NCBI GenBank assembly: GCA_963704815.1
Contig: CAVPHU010000003.1
Coordinates: forward strand, 124,001-188,000
DNA: 64,000 nt
Direction: 5' to 3'
Origin: DATKWD01 sp963704815
GTDB lineage: Bacteria; Actinomycetota; Acidimicrobiia; Acidimicrobiales; Salinilacustritrichaceae
Made by a program: the position numbers and the translations under genes. The notes beneath the pieces are model-generated. The model saw only the letters and a program-made list of their open reading frames with translations. It did no database searches and had not been told where the DNA came from. This document shows positions 26,666 through 35,466 of this stretch, piece by piece; positions within the stretch are counted from its first letter, which is position 1; each line of letters begins with the position of its first letter.

Positions 26666-27999
26666 TGCGGTTCGCTCCATCCGGTGATCGCTGCGTCGGG
26701 AACGCGTTGCCGGGACCGGAGGCGACGCCGGTCGCTCCGAAGCTCCGGGACCAGCTGCAACCAGGCCACCAGCGACCGGACTCGTCGCTTCGGCAGCGAC
26801 GGGTCGGGACGGCGCCCCGAGCAGACCGGGCGGACGATGTCGCGAAGGGTGAACGAGAGCAGGGCCCGCAGGTACGAGGCGACCGCCTGGCGAACCAGCC
26901 ATCGCGGGGCGTTCTTCGTCAGCATCACCAGCCGGTTGCGCTCGACGAAGTGCTGGAACATCGGCGAGCCCTCCTCCGATGACGCTGCGTGCAGGTGACG
27001 CATCACCGCAGTGGGCACCGTCCGGTAGCGCCAGCCCCGGGCCTGCCCTCGCCAGCTGAGGTCGGTGTCCTCGTAGTAGAGGAAGAACCGCTCGTCGAAC
27101 AGTCCGACGTCGTCGAGGTAGTCGCATCGGAGCAGCACTCCACCGCCACACCAGGCGAACACGTCCTGCGGCTCGTCGAATCGACCGTCGTCGGGGACGA
27201 GGAAGCCGCGGTCCCCGGCCATCCCCCCGTCGACGAGCCGAGAACCGATGTTGTTGACGATGTCGTGCGTCGGCCCGGCCGGACGGCCGATGCCCACCCA
27301 GCGGGTGGTGTGATCGACCTCGACGGGCGCTCCACTGTCGATCCGCACCGTCGTCGGTACCGGCGCGTCGAGCCGGAGCTCGACGACGGGACACTCGTCG
27401 AGCTCCGGGTCGATCGGGATCGAGAGCGTGGCGGTCTCCGAGGTCCACTGGAACCGAGGGTGCTCGGCCCCGCCGGTCTCGGCGCCCCAGAATCCCTGCC
27501 CGAAGGCGGCCGAACCGTAGCGGTCCTCACCACCGACCCGGATGCCACTGACCCGGACCCCGAGCAGACGCGGATCGGCGGCGACCCGGTGGCCCTCAGC
27601 GACCAGGTCGACGTCGACGAATGCCGGTTCGAGCAGGATCTTCGGACACCACGCGCCGACGGACGGGTCGGCCTCGGCTGCGGCCACGAGCCGGCTCAAC
27701 CAGTCGGGCTCGACGAACGCGTCGGAGTTCACCAGGGCGACGAAGTCGACGCCGTCGCGATCGACCATGGCGAGGTTGTTGGCAGGGAACCCCGCGTTCT
27801 CGTGGTTGGCGATCACCGTGGCGTCCGGGAACTGCCGGACGACCTCCTCGGCGCTGCCGTCGGTCGAGGCGTTGTCGACCACGACGATCTGGTGTCGATC
27901 GGCCGGATAGTCGAGGCCCACGAGCGCCTCGAGGCAGCGATACACGAACGGCGCCCCGTTGTAGTTGAGGACGACGAGACGCACGAACGGCTTCGACAT
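26662..27999 (-). CDS. GT2 rhamnosyltransferase-like glycosyltransferase with inserted domain
   Basis: A 445-residue GT-A enzyme. VRLVVLNYNGAPFVYRCLEA and VVVDNASTDGSAE start the nucleotide-binding half; LVNSDAFVEPDW holds the DxD-equivalent (NSDA); GGGVLLRCDYLDDVGLFDE and FFLYYEDTDLSWRGQARGW form the acceptor part with the catalytic Asp. The insert at about residues 125-255 separates these halves and includes DHTTRWVGIG and RGFLVPDDGRF. Family members include mycobacterial-type rhamnosyl and galactofuranosyl transferases, so rhamnose from the rml operon is a candidate donor. First gene of the minus-strand operon; no clear promoter motif next to the ATG. Confidence 0.82.
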   Translation of the reverse strand: MSKPFVRLVVLNYNGAPFVYRCLEALVGLDYPADRHQIVVVDNASTDGSAEEVVRQFPDATVIANHENAGFPANNLAMVDRDGVDFVALVNSDAFVEPDWLSRLVAAAEADPSVGAWCPKILLEPAFVDVDLVAEGHRVAADPRLLGVRVSGIRVGGEDRYGSAAFGQGFWGAETGGAEHPRFQWTSETATLSIPIDPELDECPVVELRLDAPVPTTVRIDSGAPVEVDHTTRWVGIGRPAGPTHDIVNNIGSRLVDGGMAGDRGFLVPDDGRFDEPQDVFAWCGGGVLLRCDYLDDVGLFDERFFLYYEDTDLSWRGQARGWRYRTVPTAVMRHLHAASSEEGSPMFQHFVERNRLVMLTKNAPRWLVRQAVASYLRALLSFTLRDIVRPVCSGRRPDPSLPKRRVRSLVAWLQLVPELRSDRRRLRSRQRVPDAAITGWSEPQ

Positions 28000-28090
28000 G
28001 GGGTGCCATCATCCCGAATGGCGGTCAGGCGGACCAACACCCCCGGAAATCAAGTGGAGTGGTGTCTACAGGGCGCGGTGGAGCCCCTTG

Positions 28091-28096
28091 TACCCT
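28091..28096 (+). promoter_or_regulatory. -10 box TACCCT of wzm operon, leaderless
   Basis: TACCCT ends 8 bases before the ATG at 28105 and would drive wzm-wzt and the three genes that overlap in series after them. Confidence 0.45.
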
Positions 28097-28104
28097 TGGG
28101 CGCC

Positions 28105-28938
28105 ATGGCTGCTCCGCGACCCTCGGTGCTCCCGAGGTCGTTTCCGAAGGAGTTGCTCGTCAACCTGACCCTCCGCGAACTCCGGGGGAAGTACAAGCGG
28201 ACCGCGCTCGGGTACCTGTGGTCGGTGCTCAATCCGGTGCTGAACATCGCGGTGTACTCGATCGTCTTCGGCGTGCTGTTCGGCGCCGGGAGCAGCCTCG
28301 ACCCCGGCGATCCGAGCGGGCTGAACAACTACGCCTTCTTCCTCGTGTGTGCCCTGCTGCCCTGGCTGTACCTCACCAACTGCCTCACCGGGTCCGCCGG
28401 CTCGCTGGTGGCCAACGAGGGGCTGGTCAAGAAGGTCTTCTTCCCCCGAGCGGTGCTCCCCGGGTCGGTCGTGTTGTCACACCTGGCCGGATTCCTGATC
28501 GAGCTCGGCGTGCTCTGCATCGCCCTGTTGATCGTCGGCAACATGGTGATCCCCTGGATCCCGGTCCTCCTGCTCCTGGTGGCGATCCAGACGGTCTTCG
28601 TGTTCGGCGTCGGGCTCCTGCTGGCCGTCGGCAACGCCTACTTCCGTGACGTCTCGCACTTCCTGACCATCTTCCTGAACGTCTGGTTCTACGCGACGCC
28701 GATCATCTATCCGATCACGTTTCTCGAGGGCAAGACCGTCTTCGGCATCGACGCCACGACGATCGCCGAGCTGAATCCGATGTGGATCTTCGCCGACGCG
28801 TACCGCGACGTCCTCTACAACCTCCGGTTCCCGACGATGACCCAGTGGGCCCTGCTCACGATGGTGGCGGCCGCCGCCCTGGCCATCGGCACCGAGGTCT
28901 TCCGGCGCTTCGAGCCCCGCCTGGCCGAGGAGCTCTGA
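28105..28938 (+). CDS. wzm: polysaccharide ABC exporter permease
   Basis: A 277-residue ABC-2 type permease with six hydrophobic segments. LRGKYKRTALGYLWSVLNPV near the N-terminus is the characteristic amphipathic entry of Wzm/TagG/RfbA permeases; NVWFYATPIIYPITFL and LNPMWIFADAYRDVLY are conserved toward the C-terminus. It forms the channel that moves undecaprenyl-linked polysaccharide or teichoic-acid-type polymer across the membrane. TGATG overlap couples it to wzt. Start 28105 is supported by the leaderless promoter. Confidence 0.9.
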   Translation: MAAPRPSVLPRSFPKELLVNLTLRELRGKYKRTALGYLWSVLNPVLNIAVYSIVFGVLFGAGSSLDPGDPSGLNNYAFFLVCALLPWLYLTNCLTGSAGSLVANEGLVKKVFFPRAVLPGSVVLSHLAGFLIELGVLCIALLIVGNMVIPWIPVLLLLVAIQTVFVFGVGLLLAVGNAYFRDVSHFLTIFLNVWFYATPIIYPITFLEGKTVFGIDATTIAELNPMWIFADAYRDVLYNLRFPTMTQWALLTMVAAAALAIGTEVFRRFEPRLAEEL

Positions 28939-30119
28939 TGGACGACCTCGCCATTCGGGTCGACGACGTCGCCAAGCGGTTCCGTCTGGTCCACGAACGC
29001 AACACGACGCTCAAGGCGACCATCTTCAGCGGCTTCAAGCGAACCGTGCACGAGGAGTTCTGGGCGCTCGACGGGGTGAGCTTCGAGGTGCCACGCGGCT
29101 CGACGTTCGCGCTGATCGGCGAGAACGGGTCGGGCAAGAGCACCATGCTCAAGTGCCTGGCCCGGATCTACCGACCCGACCGGGGGACCATCGAGACCGA
29201 CGGCAAGCTCTCGGCCCTGCTCGAACTGGGCGCCGGGTTCCATCCCGACCTCTCGGGACGGGAGAACGTGTATCTGAACGGCTCGATCCTCGGCATGCCC
29301 AAGACCGAGATCGACCGCCGCTTCGACGACATCGTCGAGTTCGCCGGCTTGTCCCGCTTCATCGACTCACCGGTCAAGAACTACTCGAGCGGGATGTTCG
29401 TGCGGCTCGGATTCTCGGTGGCCATCAACGTCGAGCCCGAGATCCTGCTGGTCGACGAGGTGCTGGCCGTGGGCGACGAGGACTTCCAGCGCAAGTGCCT
29501 CGAGAAGTTCGCCGCCTTGCGCGAGCGGGGAAGCACCGTGGTCGTGGTCTCACACGGGCTCGGGCAGATCCGCGAGATCTGCGACCGGGCCGTCTGGCTC
29601 GAACAAGGCAAGCTCCGCCTCGAATCCAAGGCCTCCGAGGTCGTCAACGCGTATCTCGAGGAGGTCCGCAACGCACGCCTGCTCACCAAGGTCGACGGCA
29701 TCCCGTCGAATCTGCTCGGGGCGGTGACCGTCAGCGACCAGGGGGGCACGCCGACCGACTCGATCGAGATGAGCGACGGGTTCAACGTCCGCATCGAGTT
29801 CTCCGGCTCGACCGAGCGGGCCAGCATCCTGGCGCTCGACATCAAGCGGGTCGACGGCGTGCAGATCGGGGGCGCCCAGATCGAGGTCCCGGCCGGTACC
29901 CAGGAGGGCGATGCCATCACCTACGTCGTCAAGGACCCACCGCTGCACCCCGGCACCTACGAGGTCGCGCTCACGCTGTACGACGAGAACCACCATTCGA
30001 TCCTGTTCGAGAACCACCATGCGGCCCGGTTCGACGTCTCCAACCGTGCCGGCGTCGAGGCCTTCGGCCTGATCTCCCTCGGCGGGCACTGGCTCGACGC
30101 CGGTCGCCCACAGCCATGA
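28938..30119 (+). CDS. wzt: polysaccharide ABC exporter ATPase with C-terminal Wzt domain
   Basis: A 393-residue protein. ATPase domain: Walker A GENGSGKST, LGAGFHPDLSGRENVYLNG, signature-like YSSGMFVRLGF, Walker B ILLVDEVLAVGD and the switch His in VVVSHGLGQ. After about residue 250 there is a beta-sandwich Wzt C-terminal domain (GFNVRIEF, LALDIKRVDGVQIGG, HPGTYEVALTLYD). In O9a/O12 systems this domain recognises the finished glycan and its terminal modification, so export here probably requires a specific cap. The next genes encode a GT-C protein and a methyltransferase, the latter a plausible cap-maker. Confidence 0.9.
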   Translation: MDDLAIRVDDVAKRFRLVHERNTTLKATIFSGFKRTVHEEFWALDGVSFEVPRGSTFALIGENGSGKSTMLKCLARIYRPDRGTIETDGKLSALLELGAGFHPDLSGRENVYLNGSILGMPKTEIDRRFDDIVEFAGLSRFIDSPVKNYSSGMFVRLGFSVAINVEPEILLVDEVLAVGDEDFQRKCLEKFAALRERGSTVVVVSHGLGQIREICDRAVWLEQGKLRLESKASEVVNAYLEEVRNARLLTKVDGIPSNLLGAVTVSDQGGTPTDSIEMSDGFNVRIEFSGSTERASILALDIKRVDGVQIGGAQIEVPAGTQEGDAITYVVKDPPLHPGTYEVALTLYDENHHSILFENHHAARFDVSNRAGVEAFGLISLGGHWLDAGRPQP

Positions 30120-32176
30120 GCCTCGACACCCAGCCGACGGTGACCCGTGTCGACGAGGCCGCGGCCAGCCGGCCGTCCGGCGAACCCGCCCGCGACTCAC
30201 ACGAGCCCCACGTCGACCTCGCGGACCTGCTCGTGCTGGGGGCGGTGACCCTGGTCGGGCTGACGGCCTGGGTCTCCCTCGCCTTGGCCCAACTCGGACA
30301 CTTCTCGCTCGTGGCCGTGATCGCCGGCACCGTCGCGACCATCGGTCTGGCCGTCGTCGTCTTCCGGCGGCACCTGCGAGCCGCGCCGTCCGCCTCCGTG
30401 GGCGGCATCGCCCTCGCCTCGGTGACGCTGCTCGCCGGCCTCTTCATGTTCCTGCCCGGCGCTCCCTATGTCTACGGCGACAAGGACCCGGGGATCTACG
30501 TGCTCCACGGTGCCGCGATCGAGCGCCACGGGTCGATCGAGGTTCCCGACGTGGTGCGAGCCGCCGACCCCGACACCGTGATCTTCGCTCCCGGTGCTCG
30601 CTTCCCGGGCGTGTGGATCGAGGACTCGGCCGACGAGGTGACGCCGCAGTTCTACCACCTCTACCCGTCGCTGCTGGCGGTCGCCAACGGGGTCGGAGGC
30701 GTCCCGGCGAGCTTCCACGTGAACCCGGTGCTGGCCGCCCTGGCTGCCGCGGCGCTGGCCCTCGCCGTCAAGCGGGTCGCCGGGTGGGCCGCTGGTGCGC
30801 TCGCTGCTGCGTTCCTGGTCACCAACATGCTCGAGGTGTGGCAGGCCAAGTATCCGACCACCGAGATCCTCACGCAGCTGCTCGTCGTCGGCTCGCTGCT
30901 CGGAGTCGCCATCGCCGCCCGGACCCGATGGCGGCCTGCCGCCGGCCTCGCCGGTGTGCTGGCCGGCCTCACGTTCCTGGCCCGGCCGGACGGCCTGATC
31001 ATCGTGCTGCTCGGCCTCGCCGCAGCCGCGGTCGTCTTCGTCGTCGATCCCCGCGACACGCGGGTCCGATGGTTCGTCGGGGGTCTGGCCCTGACGCTTC
31101 CCCATGCCCTGCTCAACGCCTACGACCTCCGCGAGGGCTACTCGCTGGCCAACGACCTCCCGTCGCTCGGCCTCACGACGACCGCCATCGCCGGCCTCGC
31201 CGTGGGGACCGCCGCAGCCGTCGGGCTGAAGCGAGCCGTACCGGCGGTGGGTGAGCTGTTGCGGGTCGATCAGCCCCTCTGGCCACGGTTGGCACCGGCC
31301 GCCGCAGTGGGATTGACCGTCGGGTTCCTGGCGGTGATCGCACTCTTCCGCCTCCGCGCCACCGGCGGCGAGTCGTTCTTCGACTACAACGGCCGGGAGG
31401 TTCGCAGCTACGACGAGTTGAACCTCGTTCGCCTGAGCTTCTACTGGCCGCTGCGGGCGTTCGTGATCTCGGCACTCGGCCTGCTCGCCCTCGGGTTCTG
31501 GCGCCGCCGGCCCAGCACCTGGATCGTGGCCCTCGTCCTGCTCCCACCCCTCCCGCTCTACCTGTGGGCCGCCAAGAACTCGCCTCGCCTGATGTGGTGG
31601 GGCCGACGGTTCGTGCCGATCGCGCTGCCGGCCCTGGTCATCCTCGCCGCGATCGGAGCCGCCTGGCTGCTCGTTCGGGGGCCGTGGTGGGTGCAGGTGC
31701 CGGCCGCGATCCTGGTGGGGAGCGTGCTGTTCGAGACGCTCTCGATGTCACTCCCCCTTCGCGACCATCGCGAGTTCGGCGGGAGCTACGACTTCGGAGT
31801 CGAACTCGCCGAGGTGACCGACGACGGCGTCCTGTTGTGGGAGAAACCGACACCCAACGACATCTTCGCGTTGAACCGCAACATGCCGAGCGTGATGTGG
31901 TTCGTGCACGATCTCCCCAACGCGTACCTCGACCCGGCCGATTCCGGCTCTGCGGTCGACGCCGCATCGGAACTGCTTCCCGGCGCTCCGATCTACGTCA
32001 TCGTCGAGGACGGCGAGCCTCCCGCCGACCTCGTCGGCAGCCTCGAACCGGTCGCCACGCTCGACGCCACGTTCCCCTATTGGGAGGAGTTGCTCGACGA
32101 ACGGCCCGACGAGGCCGTGTCGGTCGCCCGTTCCATCGAGATCTTCCGCCTCGATCCCACGAGGAGCACATCGTGA
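30116..32176 (+). CDS. GT-C/PMT-like polytopic glycosyltransferase, putative
   Basis: A 686-residue membrane protein with about eleven hydrophobic helices and a soluble C-terminus from roughly residue 560. The first external loop carries YVYGDKDPGIYVLHG, an Asp-containing motif in the position of the catalytic Asp of GT-C enzymes (dolichyl-phosphomannose transferases, GT39). FLARPDGLIIVLLG is also typical of that clan. The likely donor is a polyprenyl-phosphate sugar, which would be made by the GT2 synthase three genes downstream. ATGA overlap with wzt and GTGA overlap with the methyltransferase place it inside the exporter operon. The exact family is uncertain. Confidence 0.65.
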   Translation: MSLDTQPTVTRVDEAAASRPSGEPARDSHEPHVDLADLLVLGAVTLVGLTAWVSLALAQLGHFSLVAVIAGTVATIGLAVVVFRRHLRAAPSASVGGIALASVTLLAGLFMFLPGAPYVYGDKDPGIYVLHGAAIERHGSIEVPDVVRAADPDTVIFAPGARFPGVWIEDSADEVTPQFYHLYPSLLAVANGVGGVPASFHVNPVLAALAAAALALAVKRVAGWAAGALAAAFLVTNMLEVWQAKYPTTEILTQLLVVGSLLGVAIAARTRWRPAAGLAGVLAGLTFLARPDGLIIVLLGLAAAAVVFVVDPRDTRVRWFVGGLALTLPHALLNAYDLREGYSLANDLPSLGLTTTAIAGLAVGTAAAVGLKRAVPAVGELLRVDQPLWPRLAPAAAVGLTVGFLAVIALFRLRATGGESFFDYNGREVRSYDELNLVRLSFYWPLRAFVISALGLLALGFWRRRPSTWIVALVLLPPLPLYLWAAKNSPRLMWWGRRFVPIALPALVILAAIGAAWLLVRGPWWVQVPAAILVGSVLFETLSMSLPLRDHREFGGSYDFGVELAEVTDDGVLLWEKPTPNDIFALNRNMPSVMWFVHDLPNAYLDPADSGSAVDAASELLPGAPIYVIVEDGEPPADLVGSLEPVATLDATFPYWEELLDERPDEAVSVARSIEIFRLDPTRSTS

Positions 32177-32778
32177 GCCCGTCGACCGACGTTCCCACCG
32201 GGAACACCTACGACAAGTACGCCTCGGGGAACCCGATCGAGGCCCGGCTGATGCGCGGCTTCTTCACCGCCCTCGACGAGACGATCGGCCCCGAGCCGCC
32301 GACGCGGATCCTCGAGGTCGGCATGGGGGAGGGTCACGTCTCGGCGCGCGTGATCGAACGCTTCCCCGGGGTCCCGTTCCACGGCGTCGACCTACCCGAT
32401 CCAGAACTGGCGACCAGTTGGCACGACATCGGGGCCCTCGGCTCCTTCGCCGACATCACGCGGCTGCCCTTCGCCGACGACCAGTTCGACCTGGTGCTCG
32501 CCATCGAGGTGCTCGAGCACGTCCCCGACCCCGGCGGTGCGCTGGCCGAGTTGGCCCGGGTGGGCGCCGACCGCCTGGTGGCATCGGTCCCACGCGAGCC
32601 GATCTGGCGAGCCATGAACCTCGCGCGCGGAAAGTACGTCAAGGACTTCGGCAACACGCCCGGGCACATCCAGCACTGGTCGGCCCGGAGCTTCGCCACC
32701 CTGGTCAGCCGGCATGCGCACGTCGAGACGCGACGGTCGCCGCTCCCCTGGACGATGGTCGGAGCCCGATTCCGATGA
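32173..32778 (+). CDS. class I SAM-dependent methyltransferase in exporter operon
   Basis: A 201-residue Methyltransf_11-type enzyme: SAM motif RILEVGMGEGHVSARV, acidic GVDLPDPEL, DLVLAIEVLEHVPDPGGAL for motif IV. It starts at GTG 32173 inside the preceding stop (GTGA) and ends in the ATG of the GT2 gene (ATGA). In polysaccharide systems with a Wzt C-terminal domain, a methyltransferase can cap the non-reducing end and set chain length; location makes that plausible here, but the acceptor is not shown by sequence. Confidence 0.8.
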   Translation: MSPSTDVPTGNTYDKYASGNPIEARLMRGFFTALDETIGPEPPTRILEVGMGEGHVSARVIERFPGVPFHGVDLPDPELATSWHDIGALGSFADITRLPFADDQFDLVLAIEVLEHVPDPGGALAELARVGADRLVASVPREPIWRAMNLARGKYVKDFGNTPGHIQHWSARSFATLVSRHAHVETRRSPLPWTMVGARFR

Positions 32779-33767
32779 AGCTCATCATCCAGATCCCCTG
32801 CCTCGACGAGGAGGATCAGCTCCCGATCAGTCTCGGGGCGCTTCCACGCGAGGTCGACGGGTTCGACGTCGTCGAGTGGCTGATCATCGACGACGGCAGC
32901 ACCGACCGGACCATCGAGGTCGCCCGCGCCCACGGGGTCGACCACGTCATCCGCCTGCCCAACAACAAGGGCCTGGCGGCGGGCTTCCAGGCCGGGCTCG
33001 ACGCATGTCTCAAGCTCGGGGCCGACGTCATCGTCAACACCGATGCCGACAACCAGTACGACGCCTCCGACATCCCGGCGCTGGTGAAGCCCATCGTCGA
33101 GGGCGACGCCGACATGGTGGTGGGCGATCGTCAGGTGATGGGCATCGAGCACTTCAGCCCGCTCAAGAAGAGACTCCAGCGATTCGGGAGCTGGGTGGTC
33201 AGGCGGGCGTCCGACACCACCGTGCCCGATGCCACGTCGGGATTCCGTGCGTACAACCGGGACGCCGCGCTGCAACTGATCGTCGTTTCCAAGTTCACCT
33301 ACACCCTCGAGTCGCTCATCCAGGCCGGCAAGGGACTCGTCGCGGTCTCCCATGTCCCCATCGGGACCAACGAGCAACTCCGCGACTCCCGGCTCTTCGG
33401 ATCGATGGGGGCCTACGTCCGTCGCAACATGGCGGCCATCTTCCGGATCTACACCGGCTACGAACCGCTTCGCGTCTTCACCACGCTCGCCCTCATCCTG
33501 TTCGTGTGCGGCATCGGTGCCTGGGTCCCGTTCCTGTACGACTGGCTGGCGAACGGCGAGCAGGAGGGCCACCTGCAGTCGATCATCCTGGGCGCAGTGT
33601 TCGTGCTCGCCTCGGTGCAGGTATTCGTGCTCGGGGTGCTCGCCGACACGATCGCCGCCCATCGAGTCATCAGCCAGCGCACCCTCGAGCGGGTCCGGCG
33701 GCTCGAACTCGAGGCCGGCGTTCCCCCCTCGCACTACGACGGAGACCTCCCCGCCTCCGGTCGATGA
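32775..33767 (+). CDS. polyprenyl-phosphate glycosyltransferase, GT2 (DPM1/GtrB-like)
   Basis: A 330-residue GT2 enzyme with LIIQIPCLDEEDQLP, IIDDGSTDRTIEVA, NNKGLAAGFQAGLDA, and NTDADNQYDASDIP with the DxD metal site. After the catalytic domain two C-terminal helices (FTTLALILFVCGIGAWVPFL and LGAVFVLASVQVFVLGVLA) anchor it in the membrane, as in GtrB-like synthases that load a sugar on polyprenyl phosphate. This would supply the GT-C protein encoded earlier in the operon. It ends the run of overlapping genes; 87 bases separate it from the next gene. Confidence 0.83.
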   Translation: MKLIIQIPCLDEEDQLPISLGALPREVDGFDVVEWLIIDDGSTDRTIEVARAHGVDHVIRLPNNKGLAAGFQAGLDACLKLGADVIVNTDADNQYDASDIPALVKPIVEGDADMVVGDRQVMGIEHFSPLKKRLQRFGSWVVRRASDTTVPDATSGFRAYNRDAALQLIVVSKFTYTLESLIQAGKGLVAVSHVPIGTNEQLRDSRLFGSMGAYVRRNMAAIFRIYTGYEPLRVFTTLALILFVCGIGAWVPFLYDWLANGEQEGHLQSIILGAVFVLASVQVFVLGVLADTIAAHRVISQRTLERVRRLELEAGVPPSHYDGDLPASGR

Positions 33768-33854
33768 GTGGGCCGAACGGCTCATCGACGCGCCGCCGCC
33801 TCAAGTCACGCACCGTGACCGCCGATGCTCCCGGAGAGCAATGAGGGAGAACCC

Positions 33855-35416
33855 ATGACCATGCTGTCCCCGCGCGTCCTGTCACGCGCCCTACTCGCCC
33901 TGCTGATGGCGGTCACGGGCCTGGCCGTGGTGCAGGCCGGAGCGCCGACCGAGGCCGACGCGGCGGCGTGCGCCTCGAAGAACAAGAGTCTGAGTGGCAC
34001 GGCAGAAGGCGAGGACGGTCGCTACCTGTCGATCCAGGTCTCCATCGAACTGTTCACTGCCGGCGGCACCAAGATCGACATGAACGGCTGCGCCATGGGC
34101 GGCGGCTACTCGGCCACCACCCTCGTCAACGAGAAGCCCGGCACGACCTGCTGCATGATCCTGCCCGGCGAAGGCACCCCGAACTCCACCTACAACGACG
34201 GCCAGCAGACCTACAACCTCGAGAAGACCTGGAGCTTCTCGGGGATCCCGTCCAACGCGGCCACGGTCTGGATCGAGAGCTACACCAAGAAGCGAGGCGG
34301 CCAGCCGAACACGACGACGGTCCGCTACGGCCATTCGATGCGGCGCCCCATCAGCCTCAGCGCCAGCAACGTCGCCATCCGCCAGCCGCTCAATTGCGGC
34401 CTGTCCGGTGGTGGCGTTTCCGGGAGCACCGGATCGTTGATCGGCAAGGTCTACAACAACGGGTCCCGGGTCACCCCGACCCGGGTGAGTGCCTTCTCGA
34501 CCAGCCCCGACGGTGGCAACAACGGACCGATCCTGTCGTTCAACGTCCCGGCCGGGCATCCGTCGGGCTCGTACCGGATCGATTCGCTCTCTCCGGGCAT
34601 CTACAAGATCTACGTGAGCGCAGCCGGCACGACGAAGTCGTTCCAGTCGCTCCGCGTGAACGCCTGTCAGACGACCTCCACCGACGTGGCCGTGCGCGGC
34701 TCGGTGCCCCGCACCGTCGGCACGCCGGTCAGCGGCGACTGGGACGGCGACGGCGACGACGAGCCCGGCATCTGGGTCAACGGCCAGTGGATCCTGCGCT
34801 CCGACGCCGGACCGGGAGGGACGACGCTCCCGACGTTCAACTACGGCATGCAGGCCGGCGACATCCCGGTGACGGGTGACTGGGACGGCGACGGCGACGA
34901 CGAACCCGGCATCTTCCGGCGAGGCACCTGGCACCTCCGGTCGACGGCCGCGCCGGCGGGCGGCACCATCGCCAGCATTCCGTACGGCGCACAGCCTGGC
35001 GACATGCCCGTCCCCGGCGACTGGGACGGCGACGGCGACGACGAGCCCGGCATCTACCGGCGAGGCGGCCAGTGGCACTTCCGCACGAGCTCCGACCCGA
35101 ACGCCCCGACCCCGCGAGGGCCGTCTACGGCCTACAGGCCGGCGACGTTCCGGTGCCCGGTGACTGGGACGGTGACAACGACGACGAACCCGGCATCTAC
35201 CGGCGGGGCACCTGGCACGCTCGCACGACCGCCGGCGACGACGGTCGCACCTACAAGACGTTCACCTACGGGCTGCTGGCCGCCGACGACGCCCTCAAGG
35301 GCAACTGGGACGGCGACCCCGGCGACGAGCCCGGCATCTACCGGCTGTCGGACTGGCACCTCCGGGGCAGCATCGGCGCCCAGTCGACGATCTACAACTA
35401 CATCTGGCCCGGCTGA
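33855..35416 (+). CDS. secreted repeat protein with DEPGIYR-type repeats, frame-broken
   Basis: About 520 residues. The signal peptide core LSRALLALLMAVTGLAVV ends near EADAAA. The N-terminal half (to about residue 285) has several Cys and no family I recognise; GSLIGKVYNNGS and GSYRIDSLSPGIYKIYVSA look like a Cna-B/carboxypeptidase-regulatory type beta-sandwich. Then five repeats of GDWDGDGDDEPGIYRxGxWxLR, spaced about 48 residues. The frame shifts once near 35110 inside repeat 3/4 with perfect repeat continuity in the new frame, so it is a sequence error. A strong GAGGGAGA lies 5 bases before the ATG. No enzymatic motif is seen. Confidence 0.75.
34719..35413 (+). repeat. five DWDGDGDDEPGIYR protein repeats
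   Basis: Five units counted by eye, each with a calcium-type DxDGDGDD loop, PGIYR/PGIFR strand and a W-x-L/F/A-R strand, then YGxQAGDxPV leading into the next unit. Related in design to the DDIFWY repeats nearby but clearly a separate subtype. Confidence 0.72.
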
Positions 35417-35454
35417 ACAGGTCGTGGGTCCGGGGCGACCGGAGGGCCGATCGC

Positions 35455-35460
35455 TAGGAT
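35455..35460 (+). promoter_or_regulatory. -10 box TAGGAT of methyltransferase paralog 2, leaderless
   Basis: TAGGAT ends 6 bases before the ATG at 35467. Confidence 0.45.
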
Positions 35461-35466
35461 CGTCCG

